Below are positions 24,722-32,693 of a stretch of DNA of 64,000 nt, in pieces (within the stretch, counting starts at the first letter, position 1; each line of letters begins with the position of its first letter). Made by a program: the position numbers and the translations under genes. The DNA lies in assembly GCF_025823185.1 (NCBI RefSeq), contig NZ_JACKVK010000005.1, forward strand, positions 186,001 to 250,000, read 5' to 3'. This DNA is from Mycobacterium yunnanensis. Its GTDB lineage: Bacteria > Actinomycetota > Actinomycetes > Mycobacteriales > Mycobacteriaceae. Below the pieces are notes generated by a model. That model did not search any database. It worked only from the letters and a program-made list of their open reading frames with translations, and was not told where the DNA came from.

Positions 24722-25893
24722 AGGCTCTCTGCTGGACCGGCGTCAACGAGACCGCCGTCGAGACGGTCGACGACCCGAAGATCCTCAACGACCACGACGT
24801 CATCCTCAGGGTCAAGCTCACGACGACGTGCGGATCGGACTTGCACCTACTCGGTGGTTACATTCCGACGATGCGTGCCGGTGACGTGCTCGGCCACGAA
24901 TTCATGGGCGAGGTCGTCGAAGTCGGTCCGTCGGTTCGCAAACACCAGGTCGGTGACCGGGTGGTGGTGTGCTCCTTCATCGCCTGCGGAGAATGCTGGT
25001 ACTGCACCCACGAGCTGTTCTCGCTGTGCGACAACGGCAACCCCAATCCCGCTCTTACCGAGACGATGTGGGGATCTGCGATCGGCGGCTGCTTCGCCTA
25101 CAGCCACGCACTGGGCGGTTACGCCGGCAGCCACGCCGAATACGTCCGCGTTCCCTACGCAGACCACGGGGCGTTCCCGGTCCCCGACGGGGTGTCGGAC
25201 ATGGCGGCGTTGTTCGCCTCGGATGCCGCCCCCACCGGCTGGACCGGAGCAGATCTCGTCGGCATCACCCCGGGCGACGTCGTCGCGGTGTGGGGGGCAG
25301 GCGGAGTCGGGCAGATGGCCGCCCGAGCGGCGATGCTGAAGGGCGCCGAGCAGGTCATCATCATCGACCGGCTTCCCGAACGCTTGGCACAGGCCCACCA
25401 GTACATCGGCGCGGAAACCCTCGACTACACCAAGGAGAGTGTCACCGCCGAGCTGAAGGAACGCACCGGCGGCCGTGGTCCCGACGTGTGCATCGAAGCC
25501 GTCGGCATGGAAGCTCACGGCACCGGCGCGCAGTACCTCTACGACCAAGTCAAACAACAGATGCGGCTGCAGACCGACCGGCCCACTGCGCTGCGGGAAG
25601 CCATCTACGCCTGCCGCAAGGGCGGCAGCCTGTTCTCCCTCGGTGTCTTCGGCGGCCTGGTGGACAAGTTCCCCTTCGGCGCGATCATGAACAAGGGCAT
25701 GACCGTCCGCGGCGCACAACAGCACGGCCATCGCTACATCCCGCAGATCCTGCAGCACATCGCCGACGGCGAGCTCGACACCGAGCACCTCGCCACCCAC
25801 GTCATGCCCCTCGACGACGGTCCGCGGGGGTATCGAATGTTCAAGGAGAAGCAGGACGGCTGCGTCCGCGCCGTCTTCCAGCCGACCAAGTGA
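24718..25893 (+). CDS. Zinc-dependent alcohol dehydrogenase
   Basis: 391 residues. Catalytic zinc ligands are Cys38 (TTCGSDLH) and His60-Glu61 (GHEFMGEV); structural cysteines are at 90, 93, 96 and 104. The Rossmann motif is VWGAGGVGQMAARAA. An insertion VGMEAHGTGAQYLYD marks the same formaldehyde-dehydrogenase-like branch as the gene at 22388, but the two differ throughout, so they are ancient paralogues. It oxidises or reduces a small alcohol/aldehyde with NAD(P). GTG start coupled to the SRPBCC-like gene; 6 bases separate its stop from the next start. Confidence 0.88.
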   Translation: MKALCWTGVNETAVETVDDPKILNDHDVILRVKLTTTCGSDLHLLGGYIPTMRAGDVLGHEFMGEVVEVGPSVRKHQVGDRVVVCSFIACGECWYCTHELFSLCDNGNPNPALTETMWGSAIGGCFAYSHALGGYAGSHAEYVRVPYADHGAFPVPDGVSDMAALFASDAAPTGWTGADLVGITPGDVVAVWGAGGVGQMAARAAMLKGAEQVIIIDRLPERLAQAHQYIGAETLDYTKESVTAELKERTGGRGPDVCIEAVGMEAHGTGAQYLYDQVKQQMRLQTDRPTALREAIYACRKGGSLFSLGVFGGLVDKFPFGAIMNKGMTVRGAQQHGHRYIPQILQHIADGELDTEHLATHVMPLDDGPRGYRMFKEKQDGCVRAVFQPTK

Positions 25894-25899
25894 GGGAAC

Positions 25900-26208
25900 A
25901 TGATTCACGTTGCACTGTCAGTCACGCTGCACGCCAAGGCCGGCAAGGAAGAGGAGGTCGCGCAGTTTCTCCGCGACGCGCGCTCGATCGTCGAACAGGA
26001 ACCGGGGACGCGCGCTTGGTTCGCCCTTCGATTCGACGAGTCGACCTTTGGCATCTTCGACGTGTTTCCCGACGACGCCGCCCGTCAAAGCCACCTGTCG
26101 GGGGGTGTCGGCCAAGCCCTTGCCGCGAAGGGGGGCGAGCTGTTCAGCGCAGAACCGAGCATCCAGAGCGTCGACGTGCTCGCCTACAAGCTGCCCGGCG
26201 CAGAGTGA
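25900..26208 (+). CDS. Antibiotic biosynthesis monooxygenase (ABM) domain protein
   Basis: 102 residues with a single dimeric alpha/beta barrel: VTLHAKAGKEEEVAQFL, then TRAWFALRFDESTFGIFDVF and QSHLSGGVGQALA. Members oxidise quinol-type substrates without cofactor, or act as small stress proteins. It overlaps the next gene by GTGA (26205-26208) and follows the dehydrogenase by 6 bases. In this operon a quinone/aldehyde stress function is plausible but unproved. Confidence 0.82.
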   Translation: MIHVALSVTLHAKAGKEEEVAQFLRDARSIVEQEPGTRAWFALRFDESTFGIFDVFPDDAARQSHLSGGVGQALAAKGGELFSAEPSIQSVDVLAYKLPGAE

Positions 26209-27044
26209 CTCCCCGCCATGTGACGCTTCCCTCTGGTGAGCCGATCGCTGCGATGGGCCAAGGCACGTGGCACTTCGCCGAACGTCCCGCGCGCCGGGCC
26301 GAGGAGATCGCCGCCATTCGGCTCGGGCTCGATCTCGGGATGAACGTGGTCGACACCGCCGAGATGTACGGTAATGGAGCGTCGGAAACCCTTGTCGGCG
26401 AGGCGATCGCCGGGCGCCGTGACGACGTCTTCCTCGTGGACAAGGTGCTGCCGAACCACGCGACCCGGGGCGGCACCGCGCGTGCCTGCAAGGCAGGCCT
26501 CGCGCGACTGAACACCGACCACATCGATCTCTACCTGCTGCACTGGCGGGGAAGCGTCCCGCTCGCCGAGACCGTCGAGGGCTTCGCCGACTTGGTGGCA
26601 GCCGGACTGATCCGCTATTGGGGGGTGAGCAACCTCGACCGTGACGACATGGTCGAGTTGGCCGGTGTACCCGGCGGTGACCAGGTACAGGCCAACCAGA
26701 TCCTCTACAACCTGACGCGTCGCGGGCCGGAGTACGACCTGTTGCCGTGGCTGTCCGAACGGGGCATCCCCGTCATGGCCTACTCCCCCATCGAGCAGGG
26801 CCGCCTTCTAGGACATCCGGCGCTGGAGGAGGTCGCGCGGCGCCACACCGCCACGGCGGCGCAAATCGCGCTGGCCTGGGTGCTGTGCCGCGGCGACGTC
26901 AACACCATCCCGCGCGCGAGCACCTCTGAGCACGTTCGCCAAAACGCGGCCGCCGCTGAGATTCGACTGAGCCCCGACGACCTCGAAGTGCTCGACGACG
27001 CGTTCCCGCCGGCTACGAGACCGAGCCGGCTCGAAATGCTCTGA
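26205..27044 (+). CDS. Aldo/keto reductase
   Basis: 279 residues from the GTG at 26205, which overlaps the previous TGA. Catalytic tetrad: Asp and Tyr in DTAEMYGNG, Lys in VDKVLPNHAT, His in YLLHWRG. NADPH-binding residues lie in YSPIEQGRLLG and IPRASTSEHVRQNA. It reduces aldehydes or ketones with NADPH. This is the last gene of the six-gene operon 22388-27044. A much longer frame in register runs upstream to 24969 but is only the shadow of the dehydrogenase gene. Confidence 0.88.
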   Translation: MTPRHVTLPSGEPIAAMGQGTWHFAERPARRAEEIAAIRLGLDLGMNVVDTAEMYGNGASETLVGEAIAGRRDDVFLVDKVLPNHATRGGTARACKAGLARLNTDHIDLYLLHWRGSVPLAETVEGFADLVAAGLIRYWGVSNLDRDDMVELAGVPGGDQVQANQILYNLTRRGPEYDLLPWLSERGIPVMAYSPIEQGRLLGHPALEEVARRHTATAAQIALAWVLCRGDVNTIPRASTSEHVRQNAAAAEIRLSPDDLEVLDDAFPPATRPSRLEML

Positions 27045-27098
27045 CGGCCGTACCGGGCTGCGTCGCGTTCCTTGGTGGGTCCTGATATCGTCCGGCTG

Positions 27099-27122
27099 GT
27101 TCTATCAGTACCGTTATAGAAC
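27099..27122. promoter_or_regulatory. Inverted repeat upstream of the SnoaL-like gene
   Basis: GTTCTAT (27099-27105) and ATAGAAC (27116-27122) form 7-bp perfect arms around a 10-base spacer, 45 bases before the ATG at 27167. It has the size and placement of a TetR-type operator over a promoter. No regulator gene adjoins it, so a distant one may act here. Confidence 0.5.
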
Positions 27123-27166
27123 TCGGACGATGGGTCGCCGAATCCACCCAGGAGGAGCAGCCAGTC

Positions 27167-27601
27167 ATGACCGTCCGCCCGAACGCATCCGTCGACGTCG
27201 TGCGTCGCAACATCGAGGCGGTCCAGAACGGCGGCGATTTCGCCGTATTCGACGAGATCTTCGCCGACGACTTCACCGACCACACCCCGCAGCAGGGCGT
27301 CCCCGCGGACAAGGACGGCGTCCGAGCCCTGTACACCGGACTGCGCACCGCCTTTCCCGACTTCCATGCCGAAATCCATTGGCAAGCAGTCGAAGACGAC
27401 AAGGTCACGACGTTCAAGACCTACCACGGAACCCACCGTGGCGAATTCCTCGGCGTCCCAGGCACTGGCCTGCCCGTCCAATTCGACACGATCGACGTGT
27501 TTCGTGTTCGCGACGGGCGACTGACCGACCACTGGGGAATCGCCGATCTGCTCACCGTCCTGATCCAACTTGGCCGGCTCTCGGCTGACACTGCCCTCTG
27601 A
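27167..27601 (+). CDS. SnoaL-like / ester cyclase family protein
   Basis: 144 residues in the NTF2-like SnoaL fold: VRRNIEAVQNGGDFAVFDE, FADDFTDHTPQQGVPADKDG, then FPDFHAEIHWQAVEDDKVTT. The family includes polyketide cyclases and uncharacterised hydrolase-like proteins; the substrate is not readable here. A strong AGGAGG site precedes the ATG. It stands alone between the dehydrogenase operon and the SDR gene at 27702, with its own inverted repeat (27099-27122). Confidence 0.82.
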   Translation: MTVRPNASVDVVRRNIEAVQNGGDFAVFDEIFADDFTDHTPQQGVPADKDGVRALYTGLRTAFPDFHAEIHWQAVEDDKVTTFKTYHGTHRGEFLGVPGTGLPVQFDTIDVFRVRDGRLTDHWGIADLLTVLIQLGRLSADTAL

Positions 27602-27656
27602 TCGAATGGCAGCCCGCGCGTGAGACCGAAACTGCGCGCGCGCCTCACTGCGCGTG

Positions 27657-27680
27657 GTTATATAACGATCGACACAGAAT
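27657..27680. promoter_or_regulatory. Shared operator/promoter element, copy 1 (before SDR)
   Basis: The stretch beginning TTATATAACGATCGACA and ending ACAGAAT (27658-27680) matches 19 of 23 bases of the reverse complement of 29738-29760. The core TAACGATCGACA reads almost the same on both strands. It lies 22 bases before the SDR start at 27702. The second copy stands before the divergent side of the same cassette, so a common regulator, probably the TetR at 28474, is expected. Confidence 0.65.
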
Positions 27681-27701
27681 AAACGAGCGAAGGGAGTGTC
27701 G

Positions 27702-28460
27702 ATGACGGGCAGCCTGGACGACAAGGTGGCCATGGTGACCGGCGGATCGCGCGGCATTGGCGCCGCCATCGCCGTTCGTCTCGCGAGCGAGGGCGCCGAC
27801 GTCGCATACACCCAGACGCGGGCGCCGGAAGAGGTCGAACCGACACGCGACGCGATCGAGCGACTCGGCCGCCGCGCATTGTGCGTTCAAGCCGACCATG
27901 GGATCCCGGCGGATTCCGAGGCCGCAGTTCAGCAAGTCGTCGACCACTTCGGCCGAATCGACATCCTGGTAAACGTCGCCGGCGTATTCGTCACGGGATC
28001 CATCGACGACCCCGATCGAGACCAGCCGAGCTTCGATCGCCAGCTTGCGATCAACCTGGGCGGTGTCGTGTCGACCACGCGAGCCGCGGTGCCCGCCCTG
28101 TCCGACGGCGGGCGCATCGTCTCGATCGCCACCGCCGGTGCACACGCAACCCGCACGCCCGCAGCGGGACTCGCCGACTACATGGCGTCCAAGTCAGCCG
28201 TCGTCGCCTACAGCAAGGGCTGGGCGCGCGACCTCGGGCACCGTCGCATCACCGTCAACGTCGTGCAGCCCGGACCCATCGAGTCCGACATGGTGCCTGC
28301 GGGCAGCGAACTGGCCGAGAACATGGCCGCCCTGACGATCCTCGGGCGCATCGGCACCACCCAGGACGTCGCGGCCGCGGTGGCCTACCTCGTGGGACCG
28401 GAAGCCGGCTTCGTCACCGCGACGAGTCTGACGGTCGACGGCGGACTCCAAGCGCTGTGA
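27702..28460 (+). CDS. Short-chain dehydrogenase/reductase (FabG-like)
   Basis: 252 residues from ATG 27702 (GGGA 7 bases upstream; an in-frame GTG lies 6 bases earlier). Motifs: TGGSRGIG for NADP(H), LVNVAGVF in the NNAG place, Ser in IVSIATAG and the YMASK catalytic Tyr/Lys. The C-terminus ends SLTVDGGLQAL, the common FabG-type ending. It converges with the TetR gene (28474-29025) with 13 bases between. An operator-like site lies directly upstream and recurs before the F420-type reductase gene, making one cassette. Confidence 0.88.
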   Translation: MTGSLDDKVAMVTGGSRGIGAAIAVRLASEGADVAYTQTRAPEEVEPTRDAIERLGRRALCVQADHGIPADSEAAVQQVVDHFGRIDILVNVAGVFVTGSIDDPDRDQPSFDRQLAINLGGVVSTTRAAVPALSDGGRIVSIATAGAHATRTPAAGLADYMASKSAVVAYSKGWARDLGHRRITVNVVQPGPIESDMVPAGSELAENMAALTILGRIGTTQDVAAAVAYLVGPEAGFVTATSLTVDGGLQAL

Positions 28461-28473
28461 CGACTAGGCCGGG

Positions 28474-29025
28474 TCAGTGCGACGGCCAGCCGCTCATGGT
28501 GGCCGCGGCAACGGCCCGCAATTGCGGCCGGGTGGCGCCATCCCTGGCGCGGGTCGACAGTCCGTTGATGACCACGATCAGGTATTCCGCGAGCGTGCGG
28601 GGATCGACCGACGGCGGGAGGTCGCCGTCGTCGACCGCCCGTCTGAGCCGTGCTTCGATGACCTTGCGGCCATCGTTGCGTCGCTCGGAGAGAAGTGGAT
28701 CGGAGTTGACCAGACATCCCCGGGGACTGCCCCTGCGGGTGCAGTCGACGATTGCGGCGTCGAGCAGGCGCTCGGCGAAGGCGTGGGCGGTCGCCTCGGA
28801 CAGCGCCAGTGTCAACGGCGTTTGCGGCCGAGCCGCATAGAGGTCGACCGCTTCGTCGTACAGTTCGCGCTTGCTGCCGAAGGCGGCGTACAGACTCGGC
28901 GACGAGATGCCCATGGCGTCGGTGAGCTGGCTCAACGACGTCCGCTCGTAGCCGCCGTTCTCCCAGAACGCGCGCATCGCCGCCTCGAGCGCGCGAGCTC
29001 TGTCGAATTCCCGTGGCCGGGCCAT
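28474..29025 (-). CDS. TetR-family transcriptional regulator
   Basis: 183 residues. Helix-turn-helix at about 10-55: LEAAMRAFWENGGYERTSLS, QLTDAMGISSPSLYAAFGSK. The C-terminal part has CTRRGSPRGCLVNSDPLLSE, typical of the AcrR/YxaF-like TetR group. It lies 28 bases downstream of the F420-type reductase gene (29054-29698) on the same strand and is read with it. The matching sites at 27657-27680 and 29738-29762 are its likely operators, giving autorepression and control of the SDR gene. Confidence 0.87.
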   Translation of the reverse strand: MARPREFDRARALEAAMRAFWENGGYERTSLSQLTDAMGISSPSLYAAFGSKRELYDEAVDLYAARPQTPLTLALSEATAHAFAERLLDAAIVDCTRRGSPRGCLVNSDPLLSERRNDGRKVIEARLRRAVDDGDLPPSVDPRTLAEYLIVVINGLSTRARDGATRPQLRAVAAATMSGWPSH

Positions 29026-29053
29026 CCGCTGATCGTAGCGGGGTGGGGCCCTG

Positions 29054-29698
29054 CTACTGCGATCCCGCCAAATCCATCTCGGGCGGGGTGTTGCCGGCGA
29101 TCGGTTGGGAGATCAAGCTGTGTCCCGTCAGGGGGCCGCCGAACGAGTGCAGCAGCCCGCCGGCGTCGTTGCGACCCAGGTCGATTGGCTCGAACCCGAA
29201 CTGCGTTGCGAGAGCGCTGATCCGAGCGTTGGCGTCGGCCTCGTTACCCGAGATGAACGCAACGCGTCGGCCCTCCTTGGACTCGCCAGGGTCGCGAGCG
29301 AGCACCTTGGCCCAGGTGTTCCCGAAGGCCTTCACCACCCGGGCGTTGACCGCCCATTCGGCGACGAGGTCCGAGGACGCTCGCCCGCCCAGATCCGCAG
29401 GAGAGAAGTCCGTGTAGTCGATGGCGTTCGTGGCGTCGACGATGATCCGACGGTTCCAGTCCGGTATTGCCGACACCAGTCCCTGGACCGCCTCGAACGG
29501 GACGGCGAGGATGACGACGTCCGCGGCCAAGGCCTCCGACACCTCGGCCGGGACGACCTTCTCCCCCAGCCGCTCTCGGAGCGGCGCCACGGCGTCCGGC
29601 CCCTTCGACGTGGCAACCGCCACCTCGATCTCGGTGCGGGCGAATTGGCTCGCGATAGCGGTGCCGATGGCGCCCGATCCGATGACGGCGTATTCCAT
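29054..29698 (-). CDS. NADP oxidoreductase, coenzyme F420-dependent type
   Basis: 214 residues. The N-terminal Rossmann segment is YAVIGSGAIGTAIASQFART, followed by AADVVILAVPFEAV, then ATNAIDYTDFSPADLGG and VVKAFGNTWAKVLARDP, which are characteristic of F420-dependent NADP reductases (Fno-like). The enzyme would exchange hydride between NADP(H) and F420, or act on a related substrate. ATG at 29698 with GGGAG upstream. It heads a two-gene unit with the TetR gene, controlled through the element at 29738-29762. Confidence 0.85.
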   Translation of the reverse strand: MEYAVIGSGAIGTAIASQFARTEIEVAVATSKGPDAVAPLRERLGEKVVPAEVSEALAADVVILAVPFEAVQGLVSAIPDWNRRIIVDATNAIDYTDFSPADLGGRASSDLVAEWAVNARVVKAFGNTWAKVLARDPGESKEGRRVAFISGNEADANARISALATQFGFEPIDLGRNDAGGLLHSFGGPLTGHSLISQPIAGNTPPEMDLAGSQ

Positions 29699-29737
29699 GT
29701 CGTCTCCCTCGTGCTCCGGCGTCAGCCGAAGTCGTCG

Positions 29738-29762
29738 ATTCTGTATCGACCGACATATAATC
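29738..29762. promoter_or_regulatory. Shared operator/promoter element, copy 2 (before F420-type reductase)
   Basis: Read on the minus strand this begins GATTATATGTCGGTCGATA and ends ACAGAAT. It matches copy 1 (27658-27680) at 19 of 23 aligned bases. The TGTCGGTCGATA core is nearly the reverse complement of the TAACGATCGACA core in copy 1. It is 40 bases upstream of the ATG at 29698. Confidence 0.65.
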
Positions 29763-29827
29763 ACGACTGGCCGCGGAATGCGAGGCGCATCAGGTGAGAT
29801 GGCGCCTACGGTGCTCGGTCGGTGCGC

Positions 29828-31207
29828 TCATCCGGTGACCATGCGGATCAGCTTCTTGTTGACGAACTCCTCCAACCCGACCCGGCCCAGTTCGCGACCG
29901 ATCCCCGAGCGCTTCACGCCACCGAACGGCAATTCGGCACCCTCGGCGAAGACCCCGTTGACGTAGACCATTCCGGCATCGATCTGGTCGGCCATACGAA
30001 GGGCTTGTTCGGGGTCGGTGGAGAATACGAAGGAACCGAGACCGAACGGGGTGTCGTTGGCCACGGCAAGAGCCTCGGACTCGGACGCCACGCGGTACAC
30101 CGAGGCGACGGGACCGAAGAACTCCTCGCGGTAAGCGTCGGCCTCGGCGGGAATGTCGGCCAGCACGGTGGGGGTGAAACCGTTGCCGATGCGTTCACCG
30201 GCCAGCACCCGCTGTGCCCCCTGCTCGGCGGCGCGGGTCAGCTGGTCCTCGAGCCGATCGGCCGCCGCGGTCGACGACAGCGGCCCCAGTGCGGTGGCCT
30301 CGTCGGTGGGGTCACCGGGACGGAACTGCTTCAGCGCCTCGGTGAAGCGCTCCATGAACGCGTCGTACAGCTCGTCGACGACGATGAAACGCTTGGCGGC
30401 GTTGCATGATTGACCGCCATTGTCCATGCGGGCGTTGACGGCGCACTCCACGACGTGGTCGAGGTCGTCGGTGGACATGACGATGAACGGATCCGACCCT
30501 CCCAGTTCCAAGAGAACCTTCTTGAGGTGCCGGCCGGCAACCTCGGCGACCGCGGCGCCGGCCCGCTCCGATCCGGTCAACGAGACCCCCTGCACCCGTG
30601 GATCGGCGATCAGACCGGCGATCTGCTCGTTGCTCGCGTAGACGTTGGTGAGGACGCCGGCCGGGACACCCGCGTCGGCGAAGAGCTCGGCGATGGCGGC
30701 CGCCGAGTGCGGGCACTGCGGCGCGTGCTTGAGCAGCATGGGGTTGCCGATGACCAGGTTGGCGCCGGCAAATCGGGCGACCTGGTAGTAGGGGAAGTTC
30801 CACGGCATGATGCCCAGGATCGTGCCCAAGGGGCTGCGGCGCAGGATCGCGGTTCCGGTGCCGCCGCGCAGCACGAGCGGTTCGTCGGCCATGGCGTCGG
30901 CGGCGACCTCGGCGAAGTATTGGTAGATGTCGACGCAGAAGTCGACCTCGCCGCGGGCCTGTTCGATCGGCTTGCCCATCTCCTCGACGATGATGGCCGC
31001 GAGCGTCTCCTTGCGTTCGGCGTGTAGGTCGGCGATGCGGCGTAGGACGTCGGCTCGATGGCTGACCGACGTGGTCGCGCCCCAGGCGCGGCCGGGGCCG
31101 GCGGCGGCGTTCAGTGCGGCCTCGAGTGCCTCGTCGGTGTCGGTGGGCTGACGCGACACCACCTCGCCGGTAGCGGGATTGACGACGGCGTAGAGGGTGT
31201 CGGACAT
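29828..31207 (-). CDS. Aldehyde dehydrogenase (succinate-semialdehyde dehydrogenase type)
   Basis: 459 residues. Catalytic residues: Asn in MPWNFPYYQVAR, Glu in LLELGGSDP, nucleophile Cys in GGQSCNAAKRF. The SLTGSERAGAAVAE segment binds the nicotinamide ring region. Sequence style is GabD/succinate-semialdehyde dehydrogenase; the ending ELPFGGVKRSGIGRELGR is standard. It oxidises an aldehyde to the acid with NAD(P). ATG 31207 is preferred to upstream frame extension. It follows the FAD amine oxidase (31251-32693) by 43 bases and would oxidise the aldehyde that enzyme makes. Confidence 0.9.
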   Translation of the reverse strand: MSDTLYAVVNPATGEVVSRQPTDTDEALEAALNAAAGPGRAWGATTSVSHRADVLRRIADLHAERKETLAAIIVEEMGKPIEQARGEVDFCVDIYQYFAEVAADAMADEPLVLRGGTGTAILRRSPLGTILGIMPWNFPYYQVARFAGANLVIGNPMLLKHAPQCPHSAAAIAELFADAGVPAGVLTNVYASNEQIAGLIADPRVQGVSLTGSERAGAAVAEVAGRHLKKVLLELGGSDPFIVMSTDDLDHVVECAVNARMDNGGQSCNAAKRFIVVDELYDAFMERFTEALKQFRPGDPTDEATALGPLSSTAAADRLEDQLTRAAEQGAQRVLAGERIGNGFTPTVLADIPAEADAYREEFFGPVASVYRVASESEALAVANDTPFGLGSFVFSTDPEQALRMADQIDAGMVYVNGVFAEGAELPFGGVKRSGIGRELGRVGLEEFVNKKLIRMVTG

Positions 31208-31250
31208 GGGGTTGCCTTTCGGAGGGATCGGTTGTGGTGAACGGAAGTGG

Positions 31251-32693
31251 TTAGCGGCCGGCGATGGCGTTGGCGGCCAGGGCCAGTCGTGACGTGCGAG
31301 AGTGCGTCGAGCGTCCCTCGAGGTGATCGGCGACGGTGTAGGTGCGGTACAGCGCGTTGGCACCGATCCACCGCAGGGGTTCGGGCTCCCACTTGCGCGG
31401 CATGCGCCGCACCCAGGCTGCGGCGGTGGGCTGGCGTCCGGTGATCAGGTCGGCAACCGTGTGGCCGGCGAGGTGGGCTGCGGTGAGCCCCTGCCCGGCG
31501 TAACCGCCGACGCGGATGACGCCCGGCTGGGAGTCGGCGTCGACGAAGGGCGACCAGTCACGCAGGACGCCGAGCACACCGCACCACGCGTGGGCAGCAG
31601 TGAGGGACACGTCGGGGAACAGTTCGGTCAGAGTGGCCAACAGCTGGCCGACGGTGTGGGCGTCGACGCGCCCGTCGTCGTCGAAGGCCGACCCGAAGCG
31701 GTAGGGCTTGCCCCGTCCGCCCAGCGCAATGCGACCGTCAGGAGTGCGTTGACCGTAGAAGTAGGTGTGCGCGCTGCCGGACAACCCGTCCGCGTGCTGC
31801 CAACCGACTCGTTCCCACTGCTCGTCGCTGAGCGGCTCGGTGACCAGCATCGAACTGTTGAGCGGCAGCAGGTTTCGCCGATACCCCGGCTGCGACGCGG
31901 TGTACCCCTCGGTGGCGACGACGACCCGCCGCCGGACTCGCACGGTGTAGCCGCGTACCCGCAGCATCCCGGCGGTGACGGTGTCGACCGGCGAGTCGGT
32001 GTAGACCGCGACGCCGCCGTCGACGACGTGCTGCGCCAGCCCGAAGAGCATCTTCACCGGGTCGACGCAGTAGTTGTCCGGGGTGTGTACGGCACCGGTG
32101 AGCCCGGCGACGCGGACGCGTTGGTAGGCCTGCTCACCGCTCAGCGCGCGCAGCTGCTCTTCGCCGACACCCCAGGACCGGTTGTAGGCGACGTAGTCGT
32201 CGAGACGCCGCTGCTGACTGGCCGAGCGGGCGACCTGCAGCGCACCGCCGTGGCGGGCGTCGATCGTCTTTGCGCCGAGGACGTCGACCACGTCGTGCAT
32301 CGAGCGACGCAGCGCGCGTTCGACGTCGACGACGGACTCCCGGCCCCCGGCCCGGGCCAGCACCCGCCGCACGCCAACGGGTTTCGCACTGAGCCAGCCG
32401 CAGTTGCGACCTGAGGCGCCGTACCCGATCCGATGAGCGTCGAATACGGCGACCGACGTGCTGGGGTCGAGTTGGTGCAGCGCCCATGCCGTCCACAGCC
32501 CCGTCAGGCCGGCTCCGACGATCGCGACGTCGACGTCGAGATCGGCGTCGAGGGACGAGGTTGGGGGCGCCACGATGCCGTCGCGCGCCATCCAAAAGGA
32601 GAGGTGACCGTTGTGCAAGGGAAGCTCCGTGACGGTGGGAGGTGCGGTGGGTCTCGCGGTGGTACTCAGCCGCCGTACCGCAGCGTCGGGCAC
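31251..32693 (-). CDS. FAD-dependent amine oxidase, gamma-glutamylputrescine oxidase-like (DAO fold)
   Basis: 480 residues. FAD-binding dinucleotide site VAIVGAGLTGLWTAWAL at about 53-69, and GYGASGRNCGWLSAKP near 89-104, the site of the D-amino-acid-oxidase group that includes PuuB. The C-terminal VGGYAGQGLTAAHLAG closes the FAD domain. It oxidises an amine to an aldehyde with H2O2 release. GTG start at 32693 overlaps the SMP-30 stop by 28 bases. A glutamylputrescine synthetase (PuuA) gene is not in the window, so the amine is inferred. Partners: aldehyde dehydrogenase downstream, SMP-30 upstream. Confidence 0.87.
   Translation of the reverse strand: MPDAAVRRLSTTARPTAPPTVTELPLHNGHLSFWMARDGIVAPPTSSLDADLDVDVAIVGAGLTGLWTAWALHQLDPSTSVAVFDAHRIGYGASGRNCGWLSAKPVGVRRVLARAGGRESVVDVERALRRSMHDVVDVLGAKTIDARHGGALQVARSASQQRRLDDYVAYNRSWGVGEEQLRALSGEQAYQRVRVAGLTGAVHTPDNYCVDPVKMLFGLAQHVVDGGVAVYTDSPVDTVTAGMLRVRGYTVRVRRRVVVATEGYTASQPGYRRNLLPLNSSMLVTEPLSDEQWERVGWQHADGLSGSAHTYFYGQRTPDGRIALGGRGKPYRFGSAFDDDGRVDAHTVGQLLATLTELFPDVSLTAAHAWCGVLGVLRDWSPFVDADSQPGVIRVGGYAGQGLTAAHLAGHTVADLITGRQPTAAAWVRRMPRKWEPEPLRWIGANALYRTYTVADHLEGRSTHSRTSRLALAANAIAGR

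Noticed and set aside
24969..26204. Long frame in register with the aldo/keto reductase, extending upstream to 24969
   Set aside because: That part is antisense-free shadow of the zinc dehydrogenase and ABM genes and is Arg-rich; the reductase itself starts at 26205.
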